The notes beneath the pieces are model-generated. The model did no database searches, had not been told where the DNA came from, and saw only the letters and a program-made list of their open reading frames with translations. Below, in pieces: positions 24,418 to 33,581 of a stretch of DNA of 64,000 nt. Source of the stretch: Euryarchaeota archaeon SCGC AAA252-I15 (GTDB taxonomy: Archaea > Altiarchaeota > Altiarchaeia > IMC4 > SCGC-AAA252-I15). A program made the translations under genes and the position numbers. Positions within the stretch are counted from its first letter, which is position 1. Each line of letters begins with the position of its first letter. The stretch lies in assembly GCA_000402775.1 (NCBI GenBank), contig AQSC01000060.1, positions 20,728 through 84,727 of the forward strand. Reading direction: 5' to 3'.

Positions 24418-25340
24418 TTCTTGTTAAAGCCGCTTTTATTCGCGCGGTTAATTCTTCGTTTACGGGTGTTGGTATTCCAAGACGCACTCCTTCGGAGACT
24501 ATGTAGCCGTTTATCGCGTCGACTTCCGTCCTCCTACCACTTGCTACGTCCATCCACATCGAGTTCTTGTTTGAGAAAGTGGCTTTCGAAACAGAAATTG
24601 CCTTTTCTAAGGGATTTTCAGGCAAGGTGATGCCGGCTGCTTTTGCAACCAACTCTCCCTCGGAAATGGCATTCTCAGCCAATTCGGAAGTCTCCTCGTC
24701 CTCGAAAACCTGCCCGTTCGTCTTTTCATACAACGCCCCGATTGCGTTTATCCCGGCGTTTACTAGCGTCTTCAACCAGACGTCGGCGGCAATATCCTCC
24801 GAAATCCGCGTCTGAATGCCAGCGCGATCAAACACACCCTTACACTCTGAAACCAAACCTTCCTGGCGGCTCGTCAAAGACCCCACAACAGTCTCACCGA
24901 CCCCTGTATGGCGAACCATGCCAAAACCCTCGATCAATGCTCCGTGAGAAGTCACCCCCCCGGACAAGCTGACGAAGAGGAACCAAATCCTGGATAAGCC
25001 GCTCCTGACCTAAACCGTTTTGGAGAAGCAGGACTATAGTGTCTTTTCCGACTAGGGGTTTAGAAGACTTCACAGCATCCCTTACCGAATACGTCTTTGA
25101 AGTGATTAACACCAGATCTTGCGGCTCAATTTCAGAGGGATTTGTAGAAGTTTCAAGTAGTTTAAAGACTCCCACAGTCTTTCCAGACAAGACAAGCCCT
25201 TCCTCTGAAATTTTTTTCAAGTGAAACCTGCTTTGACCGTCAGAGCGTCCAATAAAGACAACCTTATTATCCGAAATCCTGCTTAAAAGCCCGCCAAACA
25301 AGCTTCCAATCGCCCCCGGCCCGACAACGGAAATCTTCAT
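24413..25340 (-). pseudogene. panE: Ketopantoate reductase, frameshifted at a G7 run
   Basis: Two overlapping minus-strand frames together encode a full-length (about 308 residues) 2-dehydropantoate 2-reductase of CoA synthesis. The first frame (25340 to 24894) holds the NAD(P)-binding N-terminus MKISVVGPGAIGSLFGGLLS and LLLQNGLGQE. The second (read to 24413) holds the C-terminal half with DVWLKTLVNAGINAIGALY, the family catalytic-domain signature. The frames meet at seven consecutive C on the plus strand (24955-24961). Removing one base there gives LVRGVTSHGALIEG in a single frame, exactly the family sequence. It is either a sequencing or assembly error, a recent inactivating insertion, or slippage-tolerant expression. 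Confidence 0.85.
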
Positions 25341-25379
25341 GACAGTATTTTATTATGAGGATGTATTAATTATTTCACC

Positions 25380-25955
25380 ATGATCGAGAAGATTGATTCT
25401 GCCCTGCTTCCGACAAAGTTCGGCGACTTCGTAGTCCACGCGTATAAGTCCGGCGAGGGTGATGAAATACTGGCCCTCACAAAGGGTGACGTAGCCGGTG
25501 ATGACGTACTCGTTCGCGTGCACTCGGCATGCCTTACTGGAGACGTCTTCCACAGCCGGAGGTGTGATTGTGGAAACCAGCTTGAACTAAGCATTGATGA
25601 AATAGACCGCGAGAAGCGTGGGATAATAATTTATATTCCAACCGATGAGGGTCGGGGAATAGGTATTTTAAACAAGATTAAGGCTTACCACCTTCAAGAC
25701 GAGGGGTTGGATACTGTCGAGGCTAATGAGGCTTTGGGTTTTAAGGCGGATTTACGCCACTATGAATACATTGTGGACGTCTTGAAGGATTTGGGTGTGA
25801 AATCCTTACGCCTTCTCACAAACAATCCGGACAAGCTGGCTGGATTTAACAACTCCGATATTTCAGTGAAACGGGTTCCCATAATCATCCCTGAAGATAG
25901 GATAAGTGAATCATACCTCAAAACAAAGAGAGACAAGATGGGGCACATACTGTAA
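25380..25955 (+). CDS. ribA: GTP cyclohydrolase II
   Basis: A 191-residue zinc enzyme opening GTP to 2,5-diamino-6-ribosylamino-pyrimidinone phosphate and formate for riboflavin. The zinc cysteines fall in SACLTGDVFHSRRCDCGNQ (C51, C62, C64), and the nucleotide loop is PTDEGRGIGILNK (usually QEGRGIGL). The C-terminal LTNNPDKLAGF is also diagnostic. Many archaea use the unrelated GTP cyclohydrolase III instead, so RibA may be of bacterial origin here. It heads an operon; the acyl-CoA synthetase begins 3 nt after its stop. Confidence 0.93.
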   Translation: MIEKIDSALLPTKFGDFVVHAYKSGEGDEILALTKGDVAGDDVLVRVHSACLTGDVFHSRRCDCGNQLELSIDEIDREKRGIIIYIPTDEGRGIGILNKIKAYHLQDEGLDTVEANEALGFKADLRHYEYIVDVLKDLGVKSLRLLTNNPDKLAGFNNSDISVKRVPIIIPEDRISESYLKTKRDKMGHIL

Positions 25956-25958
25956 AAG

Positions 25959-28634
25959 ATGAGTCTTAAAGGCCTTGAAAAGATATTCTCCCCTAAGACG
26001 GTTGCCGTGATAGGCGCAAGCAACCAAGAAGGAAGCGTGGGCTACTCGATCATGGCAAACCTGTTAGGCCACGGATTCGAGGGCACGGTCTATCCCGTCA
26101 ACCCTAAGAGGGAGAGCGTTCAGGGAGTCCACGCCTACAAGTCCATCGGTGAAGTCCCAAGGAGGGTGGATTTGGCAGTAGTGGCAACGCCCGCCAAAAC
26201 AGTGCCGAAAGTCGTGGAAGAATGCGGTAAGGCGGGTGTTAAGGGGCTTGTCGTAATATCCTCGGGTTTTAAGGAAGCGGGAGAGGAAGGTAGTAAACTC
26301 GAATCCGAAATCGGGGAAATCCTGAAAAAATACCAGATGCGGCTTGTAGGGCCGAACTGCCTGGGAGTCATAAACCCCCGCCTAAAACTAAACGCAAGCT
26401 TCGCGATAAAGATGCCCCGGGAGGGAAACATCGCCTTCATATCCCAGAGCGGGGCGATATGCTCCGCGATAATAGACTGGGCCGACGAAAAGAACATCGG
26501 ATTCAGCTACTTTATATCGATAGGCTCCATGCTCGACGTCGACTTCGGGGATTTAATAGACTTCTTCGGATATGATGCGAAAACTCAAAGCATTGTCATA
26601 TACATGGAGTCGCTTAAAAACGCGAAAAAATTCATGAGTGCTGCAAGCGGTTTCGCAAGGAAAAAACCGATCATTGTTGTCAAGTCGGGCCGTTTCGAAG
26701 AGGGTAGGAAGGCTGTCATCTCCCACACGGGTGCTATCGCAGGCATGGATGAAGTGTACTCCGCTGCTTTCAAGCGTGCGGGCGTGGTGAGGGTGAAGGA
26801 GGTGTCCGACCTGTTTGAGAACTCCGAGAAACTTGCCATGGGTCCCCTCCCCAAAGGCCCGAACATAGCAGTCATCACAAACGCGGGTGGGCCGGGAGTC
26901 ATGGCAGCAGACAAGATAATGGAGCTTGGAGGTGCGCTTGCCCCGATTTCAGACGACACTGTGAGGAAGCTTAGTGAGAGACTTCATAAAAACTGGAGTA
27001 AAGGCAATCCCATCGACGTTTTGGGGGATGCTGGCCCTGAAGAATACGGGAGTGCAATTTCAGCCGTAATCGAGGATGATAGTGTAGACGGAATAGTGGT
27101 TATCTTAACTCCTCAGGCGGGGACGGATCCAGAGGAGGTGGCTAAATCGGTTATTGATGCGTGGAAGGGCTCGAAAAAGCCCATAACATCCTGCTGGATG
27201 GGTGGGGGGAGTATTCATAAGGCTTCCGAGCTTTTGCTTGCGAGTCGGATACCAACCTACCAGACGCCAGAGCAGGCGGTGAAACCCCTGCTTCACGGAT
27301 TCGAGTATTATCATAACTTAAAGCTTTTGCATGAGACTCCGAGGGAGTTGAGCAATGGTTTGAACCCTGACCGAGGAATGCTTTCAAGGCTTGTTAAACA
27401 GCACGTGAAAAAGGGTGAGCTTGTTTTGTGCGAGAGGGATTCTAAGGAGTTCGTCAGGGAATATGGTATACCCACGACCAGGATGATTCTTGCCAAGACA
27501 AAAAAGGAGGCTGTTGAGGCTGCCGAGAAGATAGGCTATCCCGTGGTCGCAAAGATTGAATCCCCAGACATAACCCATAAGACCGATGCTGGCGGCGTGG
27601 TTTTAAGCATTCTTTCCTCAAGGGAGGTTGAGGAGGCGTTCGACAGGATTAAGTTGAATGCCAGAAAATTCAACCCAAAGGCGAGGATTAACGGCGTGAC
27701 GGTCTGCAAAATGATCCAGAAGCGCGGCTTCGAGCTTCTTTTAGGCGCCAAGCGTGACGAAATCTTCGGGGAGGTGATAGTCTTCGGAGCTGGAGGCACG
27801 TTAGTCGACGTTTTAGGAGACAAGGGCATCGGGCTGCCACCTTTAAACCAGACGCTTGCAAGACGCATGATGGAGGAGACGAAAAGCTACAGGCTTCTTA
27901 AGAACGGTTCGAGGGATCGTCCTCCCGCAAATTTGATCGAGATCGAAAAGGCCATAGTTAATTTCTCGCAGATGATCGTGGAAAACCCCGAGATAATTGA
28001 AGTAGACTTGAATCCTCTACTGGCCACTCCAGAAGGCGTCGTCGCCCTAGACGCCCGAATCATACTCGACGAGAAAAAAGCTTTAAAGTCACCAAACCAC
28101 CTTTGCATAACCCCATACCCTACAGACCTCACCGAGGAATGGAAGACCAAGACTGGGGAGCCCATAACGCTTCGACCGATTAAGGCGGAAGACGAGTACA
28201 AGCTTAAAGAACTTTTCGAATCCCTAACCGAGAAGACTGTGAGATTCAGGTTCTTCCACCCTATAAAGGAGATGACCCACGAAATGCTCGTCAGGTACTG
28301 CCACAACGACTACGACAGGGAGCTAGCTATCGTCGCGGAAAATCACGGCCGGATCATGGGAGTAAGCAGGCTCATGCTCGATCCGGGGGAAAAGACTGCT
28401 GAATTTGCGGTCGTCGTCACTGATTCATGGCAGAACAAGGGTCTCGGCTCCAAACTCGTCTCCAAGATGATTGAGATAGCCTTAATGAAGGACCTTACGA
28501 AGGTTTATGCAACGGTCATCAAGGAGAACATTGTAATGACCCACCTTGCGAAAAAAATGGGTTTCACGGTCGAGGACAGTGAGGATGAGGACATATACAA
28601 TCTTGCGCTTTACTTGAAGGGTGGTGGGAGATGA
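25959..28634 (+). CDS. ADP-forming acyl-CoA synthetase fused to GNAT acetyltransferase
   Basis: 891 residues. Residues about 5-460 are the CoA-binding and ligase (alpha) part, with VAVIGASNQEGSVGYSIM, LVGPNCLGVINP and the phosphohistidine segment VISHTGAIAG (H256). Residues about 485-700 are an ATP-grasp (beta) part (ARKIGYPVVAKI-like, KTDAGGVVLSI, VDVLGD). Residues about 725-885 are a GNAT domain with ITLRPIKAEDEY and VTDSWQNKGLGSKLVSKMI, the acetyl-CoA pyrophosphate loop. The ligase makes ATP from acyl-CoA, or runs in reverse. The histidine is kept, unlike in the Pat/YfiQ lysine acetyltransferases, so both activities may be functional. It overlaps the deacetylase gene by 4 nt. Confidence 0.92.
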   Translation: MSLKGLEKIFSPKTVAVIGASNQEGSVGYSIMANLLGHGFEGTVYPVNPKRESVQGVHAYKSIGEVPRRVDLAVVATPAKTVPKVVEECGKAGVKGLVVISSGFKEAGEEGSKLESEIGEILKKYQMRLVGPNCLGVINPRLKLNASFAIKMPREGNIAFISQSGAICSAIIDWADEKNIGFSYFISIGSMLDVDFGDLIDFFGYDAKTQSIVIYMESLKNAKKFMSAASGFARKKPIIVVKSGRFEEGRKAVISHTGAIAGMDEVYSAAFKRAGVVRVKEVSDLFENSEKLAMGPLPKGPNIAVITNAGGPGVMAADKIMELGGALAPISDDTVRKLSERLHKNWSKGNPIDVLGDAGPEEYGSAISAVIEDDSVDGIVVILTPQAGTDPEEVAKSVIDAWKGSKKPITSCWMGGGSIHKASELLLASRIPTYQTPEQAVKPLLHGFEYYHNLKLLHETPRELSNGLNPDRGMLSRLVKQHVKKGELVLCERDSKEFVREYGIPTTRMILAKTKKEAVEAAEKIGYPVVAKIESPDITHKTDAGGVVLSILSSREVEEAFDRIKLNARKFNPKARINGVTVCKMIQKRGFELLLGAKRDEIFGEVIVFGAGGTLVDVLGDKGIGLPPLNQTLARRMMEETKSYRLLKNGSRDRPPANLIEIEKAIVNFSQMIVENPEIIEVDLNPLLATPEGVVALDARIILDEKKALKSPNHLCITPYPTDLTEEWKTKTGEPITLRPIKAEDEYKLKELFESLTEKTVRFRFFHPIKEMTHEMLVRYCHNDYDRELAIVAENHGRIMGVSRLMLDPGEKTAEFAVVVTDSWQNKGLGSKLVSKMIEIALMKDLTKVYATVIKENIVMTHLAKKMGFTVEDSEDEDIYNLALYLKGGGR

Positions 28635-29731
28635 ACACGGGTATCGTATTCCACAACGAGTATTTAAAGCACAAGCAGATTGAAAACCACCCGGAAAACC
28701 CGCAAAGACTTGAAACAACCATGGAGTATTTCTTGAAAACACAAATACTAGACGTCGTCGAACAGTTAAATCCAGAGCCCGCTTCATTGGAGGATTTGGA
28801 GAGAGTCCACTCTAAAGCGCACGTCCAGCACATCAAGAGTCTGAGCGAGATGGGTCACGGACGCTTCGGAGTTATCGACTCCGACACTTACGTGTGCGAG
28901 CACACTTACTCGGCGGCGCTTCTTGCCGCCGGCGGCGTCATGGCAGCTGGCGAGGCGGTTTGGAAGGGCGAGTTGGACAACTGCTTTGCATTAGTCAGGC
29001 CTCCCGGACACCATGCATCCAAGAACCAGGCGACTGGATTCTGCTACTTCGACAACATCTCCATCATGGTGAAGTACCTTCAAGCCAGACACAATGTTAA
29101 GAAAGTGTTCATTTTCGACTGGGACGCCCACGCCCCGAACGGGACGATGGGCACATTTTACACAGACCCCGGCGTCTTGAACATGTCAATCCACCAGGAT
29201 CCGCGCAATTTCTACCCGGGACACGGCTTCATAGACCAGATGGGTGAGGAGGCTGGCAGGGGCTACACCATAAACTTTCCCGTGCCGGCGGGCACAGGAG
29301 ATGCAGACTACCTACACTTTCTTAATGAATTCGTAGTCCCGAGAGTCAGGAAATTCAAGCCTGATTTAATAGCGGTCGCAGCAGGCCAGGACTCACATAT
29401 AAGCGACCTCATATCCCAGTTGAACGTGACGGATGCGGGATACGCCTCGATGACAAAAACCCTGATGGATCTTGCCGACGAAGTCTGCAAGGGAAAACTC
29501 GTCCTCGAACTTGAGGGAGGCTACAACCTTAAGACTCTTCCAGCCACAAACCACAAAATCCTTTCGACTTTGACTGGCATCCCGCCTGAAAAGGAGATTG
29601 AGGGAAAGATACTAGAGTCGACGAGAACACTGCTACAAAAACTTAACGACTCATTGAAGTCGAGCAAGCTCTGGCAGGAAGGGCCCGACCCAGTTGAAGC
29701 GGACGTGCCGTGTGAAGAAAAGCAGAAATGA
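28631..29731 (+). CDS. AcuC/class II histone-deacetylase-family protein
   Basis: A 366-residue zinc amidohydrolase of the arginase/deacetylase fold. The catalytic dyad is in RPPGHHAS (H127, H128), zinc ligands in IFDWDAHAPNGT (D165, H167) and AGQDSH, and the active-site Tyr in ELEGGYN. The usual DxDxHHGNGT is changed to DWDAHAPNGT. Enzymes of this family remove acetyl groups from lysines, polyamines or acetoin-related targets. Its gene overlaps that of the acyl-CoA synthetase-GNAT protein, which suggests a writer/eraser pair acting on the same proteins, as with AcuA/AcuC. The RtcA gene overlaps its end by 4 nt. Confidence 0.92.
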   Translation: MNTGIVFHNEYLKHKQIENHPENPQRLETTMEYFLKTQILDVVEQLNPEPASLEDLERVHSKAHVQHIKSLSEMGHGRFGVIDSDTYVCEHTYSAALLAAGGVMAAGEAVWKGELDNCFALVRPPGHHASKNQATGFCYFDNISIMVKYLQARHNVKKVFIFDWDAHAPNGTMGTFYTDPGVLNMSIHQDPRNFYPGHGFIDQMGEEAGRGYTINFPVPAGTGDADYLHFLNEFVVPRVRKFKPDLIAVAAGQDSHISDLISQLNVTDAGYASMTKTLMDLADEVCKGKLVLELEGGYNLKTLPATNHKILSTLTGIPPEKEIEGKILESTRTLLQKLNDSLKSSKLWQEGPDPVEADVPCEEKQK

Positions 29732-30768
29732 TCGAGGTTGACGGAGCCTTGGGGGAAGGAGGCGGCGCCGTGCTTCGGGTTTCCGTGGGACTTGCGCAAG
29801 CTTTGGGGGTGCCGGTTAAGGTGTTCAACATAAGGTCTAACCGGCCGAACCCGGGTCTTCGCCCCCAGCATCTAAGCGGACTTAAAGCTTGCGCGAAACT
29901 TACTGGGGGGAAGGTTTCCGGTGCCTGTGAAGGCTCAAGCGAAATCGAATATTCGCCTGGAGGAAAGCTTGAAAAAAGGATTACTGTTTCAGTCGGCACC
30001 GCCGGCTCGGCAACACTCGTCCTGCAGACCCTAATGATTCCGCTCGCATTCTGCCGTAAGAAGAGCGTCGTCGAGGTTTCGGGCGGGACCGATGTTAAGT
30101 GGAGCCCGCCAGCGGATTACCTGAAGAATGTTGCGATTCCGGTTCTTGCCAAGTTCGGTCTTTCAGCCAGGCTTTCAATAGAGAGGAGGGGTTATTATCC
30201 CAAGGGGGGTGGGAGACTTAAACTCACATCGGAACCCACAGGCAAGTTGAGGCCCGTTGAGCTTGGATTTCGGGGGAAAGTCCTTCGTGTTTGCGGGGTC
30301 TCCCACACCCACAATAGTCTTTCTAAAGCCCGAGTATTCGAGCGTTGCGCAAAGGCCGCCCGAAAGACCCTTTCCAACGCGCTCATTAAAGAAGGCCTCC
30401 ACGACGTTTATTTGGGAATTGAATCAGAGTACTGTGACACACCCTCTCCCGGCGCGGGAATAACCCTTTGGGCGGAATGCGAAAACAGCGTCTTAGGTGC
30501 CGACTGCCTGGGCGATAAAGGAGTCCGCGCAGAGGATGTTGGCGTAAAGGCAGCGCAAGCACTCGTTAGGGAGATCTCCCATAAACGCCCTCTCGACACG
30601 TACATGACCGACCAGATAATACCGTACCTCGCCCTCTTAGGCGGGAAGATTAAAGTCCGAAATCTTTCAAAACACGCCGAAACCAATATTCAGGTCGCCG
30701 AGAAATTCGGCGCCAAGATAAAAGTCGGCGAAGACGAAATAGCGGCAGACCCGCTTTTCCCGTCTTAA
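29728..30768 (+). CDS. rtcA: RNA 3'-terminal phosphate cyclase
   Basis: A 346-residue enzyme converting RNA 3'-phosphate to 2',3'-cyclic phosphate with ATP. The N-terminal EVDGALGEGGGAVLRVSVGL, NIRSNRPNPGLRPQHL, RRGYYPKGGGRL, and the catalytic-His region DTYMTDQIIPYLAL are all present, with normal length. In archaea it acts in RNA repair or end-processing. It ends the operon starting at RibA; a run of 11 T follows the stop. Confidence 0.96.
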   Translation: MIEVDGALGEGGGAVLRVSVGLAQALGVPVKVFNIRSNRPNPGLRPQHLSGLKACAKLTGGKVSGACEGSSEIEYSPGGKLEKRITVSVGTAGSATLVLQTLMIPLAFCRKKSVVEVSGGTDVKWSPPADYLKNVAIPVLAKFGLSARLSIERRGYYPKGGGRLKLTSEPTGKLRPVELGFRGKVLRVCGVSHTHNSLSKARVFERCAKAARKTLSNALIKEGLHDVYLGIESEYCDTPSPGAGITLWAECENSVLGADCLGDKGVRAEDVGVKAAQALVREISHKRPLDTYMTDQIIPYLALLGGKIKVRNLSKHAETNIQVAEKFGAKIKVGEDEIAADPLFPS

Positions 30769-30769
30769 G

Positions 30770-30780
30770 TTTTTTTTTTT
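30770..30780 (+). terminator. T11 transcription terminator
   Basis: Eleven consecutive T on the coding strand begin just after the stop of rtcA and before the PHP gene. Archaeal RNA polymerase terminates efficiently at such T tracts without a hairpin. Confidence 0.6.
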
Positions 30781-30806
30781 ATTCGGCGAATCCATTTAAA
30801 TATCTT

Positions 30807-31466
30807 ATGATTTTTGACATCCACGTTCACACAAACGTGGTTGACGGGAAGAACACTCCAAGGGAAGTCGTCGAGCAGACTAGAAAAATCGGCTTGGACG
30901 GTATTGCTATTGTAGACCACAATGAAGTGTGCGGGAACGTCGCAGCCCAAAGATTAGCGGGTAAAGGTTTCACTGTAGTTCCGGGGATAGAGTTTTCCAC
31001 AACCAGAGGGCATATCATCTGCCTCGGTTCCGTGGACGTACCGGAAAAATACTTGGGAGTCACCTACAGGAGGGAGAAGTACGCGGCTCCTGAAGAAATT
31101 CTCGACTTGATAAAAGACATTGGCGGAATCGCAATCGCCGCACACCCTTATGATAAGATACGCAAGGGTGTGGGAGACGTGGTATACGACCTGTCTTTTG
31201 ACGCAATTGAAGTGAAAAACGGCCACACGCTATTGAATACGAAAAATCCATTGCAAGTCGCCGACGAACTTGGCTTGCCCAAGGTCGGGGGCTCAGACGC
31301 CCACAACATAAACGAGATCGGAAACATTTGCATTGAATTCGAGGGAGAAGACGTAATTGACGCCATACGGAAAAACAGTGTGAAAATCGTTTCTAAGAGC
31401 CGGCTTACGATTCTGGCCTCCTTTATGAGAAGCGGGATACTCAAAGCCTACTTCGGATTCGAGTAG
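30807..31466 (+). CDS. PHP-domain metal-dependent phosphoesterase
   Basis: A 219-residue single-domain PHP protein. The metal-binding motifs are FDIHVHTNVVDGKNTP (HxH), IVDHNEV, PGIEFST, IAAHPYDK and GSDAHN. Stand-alone PHP proteins of this size hydrolyse small phosphoesters (for example nucleoside bisphosphates or 5'-phosphates of short nucleic acids); the substrate is not readable from sequence. The start is the ATG 5 nt after a TTTAAATA box, too close for a normal leader, so the true transcription start is probably upstream. Two T6 tracts follow the gene. Confidence 0.88.
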   Translation: MIFDIHVHTNVVDGKNTPREVVEQTRKIGLDGIAIVDHNEVCGNVAAQRLAGKGFTVVPGIEFSTTRGHIICLGSVDVPEKYLGVTYRREKYAAPEEILDLIKDIGGIAIAAHPYDKIRKGVGDVVYDLSFDAIEVKNGHTLLNTKNPLQVADELGLPKVGGSDAHNINEIGNICIEFEGEDVIDAIRKNSVKIVSKSRLTILASFMRSGILKAYFGFE

Positions 31467-31475
31467 TATTATCTC

Positions 31476-31491
31476 TTTTTTATTCTTTTTT
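31476..31491 (+). terminator. Double T6 tract after the PHP gene
   Basis: Two runs of six T (31476-31481, 31486-31491) lie between the PHP stop and trpE, consistent with an archaeal T-tract terminator. Confidence 0.45.
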
Positions 31492-31512
31492 GTGAAATCC
31501 TTAAAATTAACG

Positions 31513-32928
31513 ATGATCGTAAACCAGTTTTCAGAAGAGTTCGACGTAGTCGAATTGGAGCCGCTCGCAGTGTACGAAGAGTTTATGGGGGAGGGAACGT
31601 ACATCCTTGAGTCTGCGGAAGGGGGGGAGAAGGTTGCCAGATACTCTATCTTGGGTTTGAATCCGGCATTAAGGTTTAAGATAAAGGACGGGAAAGCTGA
31701 TGTTTCACGCAATAATTCTTTCCTTGAAGAAATCAGGGTGCCTGACTCAGACCCTTTGACGGTGGTAAGGGAGATTCTAGGTCAAGTACAGCTTACGGAA
31801 GGTCTAAAATCAAGGTTTGCGGGAGGGCTTGTAGGCTACATTTCATACGACTTTATAAGGTATCTCATAGACCTGGACTCAAACAGGAAAGACGTTTTAA
31901 AGCAACCTGACTGCGAGTTCGTGCTCGCCAGAAACAATATTGTATTCGACCACGTTGCGAGAAAAATACACCTGATATCAAACGTCTTCGGGAAAGAAGA
32001 CGAGCAGGACGCAAAAAGCGACCTTGAAAAACTCAAAGAAAAGTTCCTGGACCTCCCGTTAAACATGCCTTCAGTGTCTGCGAAAAACTATTCTGAAAGA
32101 GAGATAGACTTTTCTTCGAACATGAACCAGCATGAATACGAGGAGTCAGTGCGCGCGGGAGTTGAATACATTAAGGCTGGCGACATTTTCCAGGTTGTGT
32201 TAAGCCAGAGGCTTTCCTGCGACTACAAGAAAAACCCGATTCCAGTGTATGAGGCGCTAAAAAAGATTAATCCGTCGTCATACATGTACTACCTAGATTT
32301 TGGTGAACGGCAGATTGTGGGATCCTCCCCGGAAATGCTAGTTCGAGTGGAAGGAAGACAAGTCTTAACATACCCTATTGCAGGCACCCGCTCCCGGGGG
32401 AAAACGATTCGGGAGGATGATTCCCTGGCAAAAGAGATGACAGCCGACGAGAAAGAGCGTGCAGAGCACGTCATGCTCGTAGATCTTGGTAGGAATGATT
32501 TAGGCAGGGTTTCGGATTTTGGATCTGTCAGGGTTAACAAGTTCATGGATGTTGAGAAGTATAGTCACGTCCAGCATATGGTAAGCGAGGTCGAAGGCAT
32601 TCTTAAGAAAGATTGTGATGCCATTGACGCATTGAAATCAGTCTTCCCGGCGGGGACTGTTTCCGGTGCTCCTAAAGTGCGCGCCATGGAGATTATTGAC
32701 GAGCTTGAACCAGACAGACGAGGAATCTATGCAGGGTGTGTGGGATACGCATCCTTCAACGGGAACATGGATACTGCGATAACGATTAGGACTCTGGTTT
32801 TCGAGGGGGGTAAAGCGTACGCTCAAGCAGGTGCGGGGATAGTGGCAGACAGCATCCCGAAAAACGAGTTCAAGGAGACTCTGAAAAAAGCCAAGGCAAC
32901 CCTCAAAGCAGTCAGCGTCACGATATAG
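31513..32928 (+). CDS. trpE: Anthranilate synthase component I
   Basis: A 471-residue chorismate-utilising enzyme. The N-terminal feedback segment (TYILESAEGG, an LLES-like motif), and the catalytic block QVVLSQRLSC, YPIAGTRSRGKT, MLVDLGRNDLGRV, VFPAGTVSGAPKVRAMEII and QAGAGIVADS are all typical. It makes anthranilate from chorismate using ammonia or a glutaminase partner TrpG, which is not adjacent. An aminodeoxychorismate synthase (PabB) role cannot be fully ruled out, but the tryptophan-binding motif favours TrpE. A GTG start at 31492 would overlap the T tract, so the ATG at 31513 is preferred. Confidence 0.9.
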   Translation: MIVNQFSEEFDVVELEPLAVYEEFMGEGTYILESAEGGEKVARYSILGLNPALRFKIKDGKADVSRNNSFLEEIRVPDSDPLTVVREILGQVQLTEGLKSRFAGGLVGYISYDFIRYLIDLDSNRKDVLKQPDCEFVLARNNIVFDHVARKIHLISNVFGKEDEQDAKSDLEKLKEKFLDLPLNMPSVSAKNYSEREIDFSSNMNQHEYEESVRAGVEYIKAGDIFQVVLSQRLSCDYKKNPIPVYEALKKINPSSYMYYLDFGERQIVGSSPEMLVRVEGRQVLTYPIAGTRSRGKTIREDDSLAKEMTADEKERAEHVMLVDLGRNDLGRVSDFGSVRVNKFMDVEKYSHVQHMVSEVEGILKKDCDAIDALKSVFPAGTVSGAPKVRAMEIIDELEPDRRGIYAGCVGYASFNGNMDTAITIRTLVFEGGKAYAQAGAGIVADSIPKNEFKETLKKAKATLKAVSVTI

Positions 32929-32975
32929 GGAGAAGCAGTATTTATTAAGGGGGGCTAAATAATGTTTCTCGCGTG

Positions 32976-33212
32976 ATGAATTCCATAAAAATCATGTTAG
33001 AGTTGCCGGAGGAAAACGTTAAAGCCATCTTGGACTCGATCGAGCCTGAGACGAAAAGCGAGCTTATGCGAAGATCAAAAGTCTTGCTTGAAGGCGATGA
33101 TGGGAAACTGACTTTAAACATTAAGGCAGACGACCTCTCCTCGCTGAGGGCTTGCCTTAACACTTACATGAGGTGGACTATCATGGTCTATGAATTATTA
33201 GAGGTGAATTAA
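32976..33212 (+). CDS. pcc1: KEOPS complex subunit Pcc1
   Basis: A 78-residue protein with the LNIKADDLSSLRACLNTYMRW motif split here by its halves ADDLSSLRACLNTYMRW and the N-terminal strand IKIMLELPEE. Pcc1 dimers hold the KEOPS complex together, which makes t6A37 in ANN-decoding tRNAs. The ATG at 32976 is preferred over an upstream GTG. Its stop is 2 nt from the prefoldin beta start; this pair is conserved in many archaeal genomes. Confidence 0.93.
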   Translation: MNSIKIMLELPEENVKAILDSIEPETKSELMRRSKVLLEGDDGKLTLNIKADDLSSLRACLNTYMRWTIMVYELLEVN

Positions 33213-33214
33213 GG

Positions 33215-33577
33215 ATGGACATACCAAAACAATTACAGGACAAGTTGGCGCAATTTCAAAACGTGCAAAACCAACTGCAAATGCTGTCAATACAAAAACA
33301 ACAGCTTGTAGTGCAGTCTGCGGAAGTGGAAAACGCATTGATAGAACTCGGAAAACCAGGTAAAGGAAAGATTTACAAGGCTGCTGGAAGCATTCTAATC
33401 GAAACCAGCAAGGAAGACAGCGAGAAATTCTTGGGTGAAAGCAAGGAGACTGTTGCAGCAAGAATTGGAATCTTCGAGAAACAAGAGAAAAAACTCGCCG
33501 AAAAATTCGGCGAACTAAAGACCGAGATTGAGTCAATGATTGGCCAGGGTGCAGGCAAACCTCCAAACGCAGGATAA
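33215..33577 (+). CDS. pfdB: Prefoldin subunit beta
   Basis: A 120-residue chaperone subunit with two long coiled-coil helices flanking a beta hairpin (IPKQLQDKLAQFQNVQNQLQ; GKPGKGKIYKAAGSIL). With the alpha subunit it forms the jellyfish-like prefoldin that delivers unfolded proteins to the thermosome. It is co-transcribed with pcc1. Confidence 0.95.
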   Translation: MDIPKQLQDKLAQFQNVQNQLQMLSIQKQQLVVQSAEVENALIELGKPGKGKIYKAAGSILIETSKEDSEKFLGESKETVAARIGIFEKQEKKLAEKFGELKTEIESMIGQGAGKPPNAG

Positions 33578-33581
33578 GCTC

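Noticed and set aside
30795..30802. TTTAAATA as the promoter of the PHP gene
   Set aside because: It ends only 4 nt before the start codon, so transcription from it would begin inside the gene; no downstream in-frame start keeps the HxH metal motif.
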